64,000 nucleotides of DNA, from NCBI GenBank assembly GCA_029817715.1, contig JARUPY010000528.1, positions 1 to 64,000 of the forward strand, read 5' to 3'. This DNA comes from Melastoma dodecandrum (taxonomy: Eukaryota > Streptophyta > Magnoliopsida > Myrtales > Melastomataceae). The notes beneath the pieces were generated by a model. The model did not search any database, was not told the origin of the DNA, and saw nothing but the letters and a program-made list of their open reading frames with translations. This document shows positions 57,495 through 64,000 of the stretch, in pieces; the stretch's first letter is position 1, and the number at the start of each line of letters is the position of its first letter. The translations under genes and the position numbers were made by a program.

Positions 57495-60400
57495 GGCGCT
57501 GCTCCGGCGTCAGCCGCTCCGGGTAGCGGCGGCGGAGATCGGCGACGAGGTCGGCCGTCCGCTCGAACAGGGGGATCTCGGCCAGGTCGTAGGTCCGGAC
57601 GAGGGTCACGAAACCCTCCCCGTCGCCGACGTGGAAGACCTGCGATCCCGGGCCGAAGACGTAGGGCGCGCTGGCGACCACCCGCTTGAGGTTGAAGTCG
57701 TAGACCTGGAGTTCGCCGCCCGCCCCATTCTGGCCGCCGGGATCGCGGGGGCTCCCCTCGACGATCGCCATCTGGTCGCAATTGCGGCTGAAATCCATAA
57801 AGATCGGCACGGCGGCGGGCCGCAGGATCGCCTCGACGGCATGGTTGGCGAGGTCGACGGCCTGGATCGAGCGGTCCGGGAAGAAGACCACGCCGCGCCG
57901 CTCGTCCGGCGAGACCAGGACCGCGGTCGCCGGTAACCTGACGCGACCTCCCGGGCGCCGGCCCGGATCGCCGCCCGGATCGCGCCGTCGAGCAGGGGGG
58001 AATCGCGGAACCGGAGCAGGTCGTCCCCGCCGAGCGTCGCGGTGAGCTGCAGGCTCCATTCGGCGCTGCCCGTCGTGGCCGACCGCACCGACAGAAGCCC
58101 GGCACCGTCCACCACCGCGATCCGATCCGACCGGGGCAGGAAGCCGTAGGCGAAACGGCGCGCCGCGGCAGAGCCATCCCCGGAGAATGCCTCCGTCTGC
58201 CACAGCAGGCGATCCTGGGCGACATCGACGACGCGGAGCGCACCGTCGGCCATGCAGGCGATCAGGATGGAAGACGCCACCTCGGCGGCGGCTGGTTCTC
58301 GCGCCACCCCGTCGCGGCACCCGGCCAGGGCGGTCAGCGGCCGCCCGGCCGCTTCGGGCGCCGCGAGGTCGAGCAGCGCGATGTCCGACCCTGCGGGTTC
58401 GATAGCCAGCCTGTCGCCGGCGAACTGCATCCTGACGATCGGACCGCCGCCGGCCGACAGCGCGCGGCTGGTGCGGGCCGCGAGATCATAGACGACGACG
58501 CGCCCGTCGCCGTCCGCGCGGACCACCTTGGTCTCGTCGGGCGAGAGCGCGAGGGCGGAGGTCCGGCCCGCGGGCCAGGCCGGAGCCTCGACGGTTTCGA
58601 CGACCGCGCCGGACCGCAAGTCCCAGAGCGCGACCGAACCGTCGAGGTAGCTCACCGCCAGCCTCTCCCCGTTTCGGGTGCCGGCCGCCATCACGGGCGG
58701 CCAATCGGGGAAGTCCACGGTCTTGATGACCTTGCGCAGGCGGAGATGCCGGCGTGCCGCAGCGTCCTTCAGGGACCAGCGGGTCACGACAGGAGTGGCC
58801 GTGATGCTGGTGAAGCCGATGTCGTCGCGGTCCCAGACGAGGTCGCGCATCTCGGCCTCGTCCTCGCTCTTGTAGCGCGTGACGAGGTTGCGCCCCGGGA
58901 CGAAGACTCTGATGTTGCCGTCCTCCGCAACGGCATAGTCCTGCGCCGCATTCGATCCCACGAAGCGGCCGGTCCGCGCCGCGCTGGCCTCGGTCGAGAG
59001 CGGCCGGCCCGTCGCAGTCTCGAAGAAGGTGAGGTTCGGCGGCGTATGGACCGCGATGGTCTTGCCGTCGTGCGCGACCGCGACGCCCGTCCACGGTCCC
59101 GAGCGGCAGGGCACGCGGCTCCGCTCGCTGAGGTCGACCGGATCGAGGAGCGCGTAATAGCCGTCGAGAGGTCCCTGTCCCGCCGCCAGCACCAGCGGAC
59201 CGTCGCCGGTGACCTTGGCGATGGCGACGTCGACGGCATCGGCCAGCGGCCGGGTCGCGGCATCGGCGAGCGTCTGCGGGTCGAGCCGGCGGACCATCCC
59301 GTCCGCCACGATCGCCAGCGTGGTCCCGTCCCCGGCGACGAGCAGCGGCGAGGCCGCCTGGAACGACCGATCGATAGTCCTGTCCTCGCCGATGTCGACG
59401 AGCGCGATCCGGTCCCCCACGGCCGACTGCAGCGCGAGGCGCCGCCCGCCGGACAGGAACCGGGCGCGCGTCCCCGGGCCCAGGCCGGCCCGGAGCGGGG
59501 GCGCGGTCCCGGAGGCGAGGTCGACCACGCCGACGGCACCGTCCGGCCGGACTGAGAGCAGGCGTTGCCCGTCGTCCGAGAGTTCCGCGACGACCGCGGG
59601 GCCGCCGAGGCCTGGCAGGACGCGGCGGACCCCGCCGTCCTTCAGCGAGAGGACCGTCACGTCCGCGGGCCCGACGGCGACCAGAGTCGCGCCGTCCCGG
59701 CTGGCCGCGACCGCCGTGGTCCCGTCCGGCAGCGCAACCCGGCCGATCTCCCGGTCGGCCAAGAGGGTCCGGTAGGCCCCGACCACGGTCTCGGCCACGA
59801 GAGGCCGGTCGTTGCCGTGGGCGGGATCGGGCAAGGCCGGGATGAGCAGCTTCATGGCCTGGCGGGCGCTGCCCTGGTCCCGGAAGGTCGCGGCGGTCTG
59901 GGTGAGGTAGAGCGACTGCGCCCGAAGGGCGGCATTGCGCTGGCGGAGCGCCTCGTCGCGTTGCCGGATCGCCGCGGCCTCGGCCACGACGGCCCGGTGG
60001 CGCTCCGTCACGGCCCAGACCGCCAGCAGGGACAGGCCCAGGATGGCCGCGCTCCCGCCCGCGTAGACGCGTCGATGGATGCGGGCGCGGGCGCGGGCGA
60101 ATTCGCCCGTAAGGGCCGGCAGGTCGCCGTCGGCCACGGCGAAGAGGCGCGCCAGGATCTTGGCGATCTGCGCGTCGTAATCGGGCCCCCGGCGCCAGCG
60201 CGCGAGGGCCGAGGTGGAGAAGAACCGGAGGTCGGCCCAGTCCCACCGCCCCGAGACGGCTGCGAGCCCCTCGGGCACGCGGTCGTCCGGCGCACCGGGG
60301 CCCCAGGACCAGGAGGATACGGCTCGGGTCGCGGTGCGCGTCGAGGAAGGTCGCGATCTCGCGGTCGACCCAGTTAGGACCGCCGTCCGGAAGCCGCTCG

Positions 60401-60714
60401 AAGACCGAGGGTGTCAGCAGCACCAGGAGGTATTCTGACCGGCGCACGGAAGGCGCGATGTGGTCGGCCCAGAAATCCGCGTGCGATCTCTGGTAGGAGG
60501 CGTCGAGGAAGACCCGGTTGCCCGCCCCGCCCACCCGGGCATCGGCCGCCGCGAAGGTCCCGCGCAGGTCGCGCGGGGGCGCGAATGTGCCGATCGTCTG
60601 GCGCAGCCACTGCGCCACGGCGGAGCCGTCCCGCCGGCGGTAGGACAGGAAGGCGAGGTAGCGCTGTCTGCCGTCGGCGGCGTCGCGCGACGGCGCTTGG
60701 GCCGGGGTCGTCAC
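57475..60714 (-). CDS. TIR-TM-WD40 repeat protein, two frameshifts
   Basis: About 1,080 residues. Residues 18-150 form a TIR domain: YLAFLSYRRRDGSAVAQWL, then NRVFLDASY and NWVDREIATFL, where Glu119 matches the catalytic Glu of NAD-cleaving TIRs. A membrane helix lies at about 218-236 (GGSAAILGLSLLAVWAV), followed by a coiled segment of ARQRDEALRQRNAAL type and then a long array of WD40-like repeats to the C-terminus. One extra C at about 60303 and one indel near 57946 break the frame. Both sides match in order. The GTG start at 60714 overlaps the stop of the upstream gene (GTGA). A cytoplasmic TIR with a WD40 propeller on the other side of a membrane helix suggests signal-activated NAD cleavage. 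Confidence 0.8.
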
Positions 60715-62149
60715 GGCGCGAGGTTCGCGTAGCCGTAGCTCACCTTGGTGTCGCACCCCCCCCGCGGATCGATCCCGTAGATGCCGACCGAACCGGACGC
60801 GATCGGTTCCAGCCGGTCGAGCCGCGGGGCGACGTTCAGGAAGACACAGAGGTCCGGTGCGCCGAAGCTGTTGGGAACCTTGCCGGCACTCTCGATGTAA
60901 TATTGGGTGTTCGAACTCGTATGGAGCTCGAACGGTATAGGCTCCGGAATTGATCTCCTGTCCGTTGTGGAGCAGGACGAGCTTGCTGGCGCCCGTGGCC
61001 TTCCCCTTGTCGAGCGCGAAGGCCGAATAGTAGGTGTAGGATTGTCCTCGGTAGGAAATGCCGAAGGCGAAGGCCAACGTCGCCGGATCGCCCTTGATCC
61101 TCTCGAACCGTAGGGTCGGCCAGGCCTGCCCCGGGCCCAGGATGCCGATGCCCTCGGCCGTCGTGGCCGGCCCCGGCGACCCGGAGGGCGTGGCGGGCGT
61201 CGAGGGGGCCGGCGCGGGCGTGCTTCCGCCGCTCGACGGGATCAGGCCCAAGAGCGTGGCACCGCCGCTGGCCATGGCGACGACGCCGATGATGATCCCC
61301 GCCCATTTCTGCAGCCCGCCCCCCTTCGGCGGGCGCGGGCCGCGCGGGACGCCTCGGCACCGCGCGGCGCCTGCTGGGCGAAGGCCGTGGGCGGCACGCG
61401 CTCCACCGGTGTCTGCCGCGTGGCAGGCTGGGGCGCCGGTAAGGGTTGCAGGGGCGCGGGCTGCCCGATCCAGGAATCGTCGGCGACCGCCTCTCCGGAC
61501 GCCCGCGGTTGCTCAGCCGGCGCGGGAGCGGCCCCCGGGACCGCATCCCGTGGGGGCGGGCCGGGCGAACGCGCCGTCTCCTTCAGGGCCTGGCGGACCA
61601 TGACGGGCTGCGCCCGCGGCGATCGCGCGGCGGCGGGCACGGCGTCGTCCCGCGAGACCTGCACCGGCACAGGCTGGACCGGCAAGGGCTGCACCGGCAC
61701 AGGCTGGACCGGCAAGGGCTGCACCGCTGGCCGCTGCGCCGGGAGAGGCTGAACCATCGGCGGCGGCGCGAGGCTGTCGGACCGGTCGGGCGCGGGCGGG
61801 AGCGCCGCGACGGTCGGCATGGCGGTCGGCCCCGGCCGGTCCTCGCCATGGGCGAGCGCGGCCGCCCAGTTCTCCACCGCCTCGCGCGCGAGATCGGGGC
61901 TGATGCCCGTCTCGGCCGAGACTAGTTCCACCTCGCGCCGATGTCGAGGTCGGAGACCGGCCCGCGGCTCAGCCGCGCCGGGACGCCCTGGTCGAAGGCC
62001 GTCAGCAGGATGCGGATGGCGCGGCTCTCGTTGGGGACCTTGTCGCGCAGCAGGCCGAGCAGGCGGCGGCGGTCGTCGAGCAGCCCGGCGCCGCGCTGCC
62101 GCACCAAGCCGGCGAGGACATTGGCCAGGGTGGAGGCTTGCTGGTTCAT
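60711..62149 (-). CDS. Proline-rich single-pass membrane protein, frameshifted
   Basis: About 480 residues in four frame segments. The N-terminal 100 residues are helical (LANVLAGLVRQRGAGLLDD, then ESRAIRILLTAFDQGVPARL). A Pro/Gln-rich linker contains the tandem unit QPLPVQPVPV. One membrane helix lies at about 61240-61300. The C-terminal domain is beta-rich with a final Cys (PRGGCDTKVSYGYANLAP), probably extracytoplasmic. Frame changes are near 61932 (a missing G), 61315 and 60925. The N-terminal helical module resembles assembly modules of other multi-gene conflict systems, but I do not recognise the family. It lies between VWA and TIR genes with a 4-base overlap to the latter. Confidence 0.65.
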
Positions 62150-62210
62150 GGCGTCGGACCTTTATGGGAGCACGATCCCGCGCGGATCGCCTCGGCTTCG
62201 GGGGCGGCGT

Positions 62211-62909
62211 TCACCACACGAGGTCTCCGCCGTCGGCGTTCTCCTCGACGACGCCCCGGGCGATGGAGTCCAGCGGTCCCTTGGAGCCGACCGGCGCCGA
62301 CACGCTCCTCACCGGGACCGAGGCCGCCCAGCGGATCCGGTTGACGAGGGCGGCCGCGCTGTTGGCCCTCAGCGGCTGGACGGAAGGTTGGGCGATGAAC
62401 TGCTGCAGCAGCCCGAGGTCTGCGTCCTGGCCGATCGCGATCGCGATCCGCACCGCCTTGCCGCCATGGTCGGAGGCGAGGAACCGGTCGAGCGCGGCAT
62501 CGACGCCATCGGTCGGCAGGCCGTCCGACATCAGCACCACGACCCCCGGCAACTGCCGCCCCGCCATGGCGCCGGCCGACATGGCCTCGGCCAGCGCGTC
62601 GAGCGCCGCGCCCATGTTGGTCTCGCCTGCGGCCTGGAGGTCGATCCAGTCGAACTCCGCCACGGGGACCGGGGCGGAAGTCGACCATTCGGCCGTGTCG
62701 GAGAAGCGCAGCACGCGGACCATCACGTCGATCTCCGGATTGTCGAGCGCCGCGTCCTGCATGGCCGGGATGGCGGCGCGGACCGCGTAGTTCAGCGACG
62801 CGATCCGCTCGCCCGCCATGGAGCCGGAGGCATCCACGACGAAGACGAGGTTGAGCTGCCGGCGCGCCATCGCGGCGAGGGGGAGGCTGGGGAGGACCTG
62901 CTCGTTCAT
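62211..62909 (-). CDS. VWA domain protein
   Basis: 232 residues consisting almost entirely of a von Willebrand A domain. The MIDAS metal site is intact: VFVVDASGSM, the Thr of GETNMGAALDAL and the Asp of VVLMSDGLPTDG. No signal peptide, so cytoplasmic. VWA proteins of this size (TerY-like) assemble complexes in stress and conflict operons. The gene is 27 bases downstream of the PrsW gene and 61 bases upstream of the Pro-rich gene. Intact, the only undamaged gene of the operon. Confidence 0.85.
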   Translation of the reverse strand: MNEQVLPSLPLAAMARRQLNLVFVVDASGSMAGERIASLNYAVRAAIPAMQDAALDNPEIDVMVRVLRFSDTAEWSTSAPVPVAEFDWIDLQAAGETNMGAALDALAEAMSAGAMAGRQLPGVVVLMSDGLPTDGVDAALDRFLASDHGGKAVRIAIAIGQDADLGLLQQFIAQPSVQPLRANSAAALVNRIRWAASVPVRSVSAPVGSKGPLDSIARGVVEENADGGDLVW

Positions 62910-62936
62910 GGTTGTGCCTTTCGCGGTCCGTCGGCC

Positions 62937-64000
62937 TCAATAGGCCTGGATGTCGACGACGAGCGGGCCGACGTGGATGCGGGTCCCGTCCGCGACCCTC
63001 AGGCTCCGTCCCGGCGGCACCGTGACGGCCGTGCCGTCCGGCGTGCTGGAGGTCCAGGCGGTCGCCCCGGTGTTCTTGAGCCCGAGGACGTGGGGATCGG
63101 TCGGGTGCCGGATGAACTCGCCGGTGGCGCCGGCCGGGGCGCCTTCGGAGGCGAAAAAGGGCACCGAAATCGATCGCGCGGCCGGGTTCGATGCCATAGC
63201 GGCCGGCCGCGGTCCCGATCGCGTAGCGCTGCTCGGCCGCAGCGGCGGCCGGCCGCGCCGGAGCGGAGGGGGCGGGCGCGGCGGCTTTGGGAACCGGGGC
63301 GGCGGCCGCGCGCGGCGCCGGAGCGCTGGCCGGAGCGGGCGGCGCGCGATGGATCCCGACCTCGGGTGAGCCCACCAGGATCGAGCCGCCCGCGACGGCG
63401 GGGCCGCTCCAGGCGACGTGGAGCTGCTTCGCCTTGACGAGGCAGGCCACGAAGGCCAGCACGCTCAGGACCGAGACCGTCACGAGGCCGGCATTGCCGA
63501 GCGGCTCCCGGATCGTGTCCCACAGTGTGTGCAGCGTCGCTGCCACGAGATAGCCGATCGGGATCAGCGTGACGGCGCGCTTGGGATAGCGGGCCGCGAG
63601 GCCGATGAAATAACCGAAGAGGGCGGCCCAGCCCATTTGGCCCGACACGCCCTGCAGCACGCTCGGGATCACGAGCTCGAGCCCGAACAGCATCGCGAGG
63701 GCCTGATCGTTGCTCGACTGCATGATGCGGCTGATCGTGTCGGGCACGTACTGGCCGAGCGTCTCGTCGAGGATGAAGGCCGCGCCCGCCGCGAACCCCA
63801 TCAGCATGCCGTCGAGGGGACCGCGCAGCGTGACGGCGTCGAGGACCGCGCCGAGGCCGCCCGCCTTGAGGCTCGGCGTCGGACCCGCCGGCGCGAACCC
63901 GCGCCGGAGCGTCAGGGCGAAGGCCAGCAGCACCGGCGTCGCCTTGAGGGCTTCCTCGCACAGGCCGGCCGCGAAGAAATAGACTGAGAAGTTCGCCACG
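62937..64000 (-). CDS. PrsW-type membrane protease with C-terminal FHA-like domain (5'-partial)
   Basis: The gene runs past the window edge, so its start is missing. Hydrophobic helices with the PrsW pattern are seen: AAGLCEEALKATPVLLAFAL (the EExxK motif), DGMLMGFAAGAAFILDET (Glu of the active site) and AATLHTLWDT (His). They are followed by a Pro/Ala-rich linker and an FHA-like beta domain with FIRHPTDPHVLGLKNTGATA at the C-terminus. One frame change lies near 63150. PrsW proteases cut membrane-bound regulators after a signal. FHA domains bind phosphothreonine, so it may respond to kinase signalling. No kinase is visible in the window. Confidence 0.7.

Noticed and set aside
1..64000. tRNA, rRNA, riboswitch, integrase or transposase genes
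   Set aside because: Looked for cloverleaf ends, conserved rRNA stretches and DDE or tyrosine-recombinase motifs by eye, and found none I could support.

Overview
The window is GC-rich DNA (roughly 70 % by eye) from an alphaproteobacterium, most likely Hyphomicrobiales. The gene families and their pairings fit that group: PHB depolymerase beside a CopG-type regulator, PaoABC-type aldehyde oxidoreductase, NikR with a NiCoT nickel permease and ureC, TAXI-type binding protein, DUF2269 and DUF1989 proteins, and a GC-rich inverted-repeat intergenic element. I cannot name the genus from sequence alone. No rRNA or tRNA gene was seen.

Layout. 1-2.8 kb: a metallophosphoesterase, an ArsB-like permease and the 5' end of a TAXI protein, all shredded by frameshifts. 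2.8-9.3 kb: TAXI C-terminal part, class III nucleotide cyclase, L,D-transpeptidase, a HEPN/MNT toxin-antitoxin pair, a DUF2269 protein and an SDR-DoxX fusion. 9.4-14.6 kb: a nickel/urease block on the minus strand (nikR, nickel permease, EamA exporter, orphan ureC, Pr6Pr-like protein) with a recognisable NikR operator. 14.6-29.3 kb: housekeeping and metabolism (FAH hydrolase, PHB esterase plus regulator, OmpA lipoprotein, second L,D-transpeptidase, recO, parC, nitrilase, a solute-binding protein, paoABC). 29.5-38.8 kb: a catabolic island with a polar amino-acid ABC transporter, DUF1989 protein, GntR/FCD regulator, M24 creatinase-like hydrolase, DapA-like lyase and 5-oxoprolinase PxpABC. Two similar inverted repeats flank the regulator gene.

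38.9-51.1 kb: a type I-C CRISPR-Cas locus with a 42-repeat array. cas2, cas1, cas4 and cas7 are intact. cas8c, cas5c and cas3 are multiply frameshifted, and cas3 is rearranged: two divergent HD-domain copies are fused, a palindromic element lies inside, and the C-terminus is lost. 51.2-54.6 kb: an RHS/YD-repeat fragment, a small secreted protein and lower-GC sequence. 54.6-64 kb: an AIM24-family protein facing a five-gene minus-strand operon made of a PrsW-type membrane protease with a C-terminal FHA-like domain, a VWA protein, a proline-rich one-pass membrane protein, a TIR-TM-WD40 protein and a TM-TrkA_N-RyR protein. This operon is the best candidate for an undescribed system, plausibly a membrane-associated NAD/nucleotide-signalling or defence module.

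Caution: many genes carry single-base indels, mostly in G/C or A/T runs, and 14 of 42 CRISPR repeats also carry indels. Much of the apparent pseudogenisation may be uncorrected long-read error. I therefore separate frameshifts that read as technical from breaks that look like real rearrangements (cas3, RHS).
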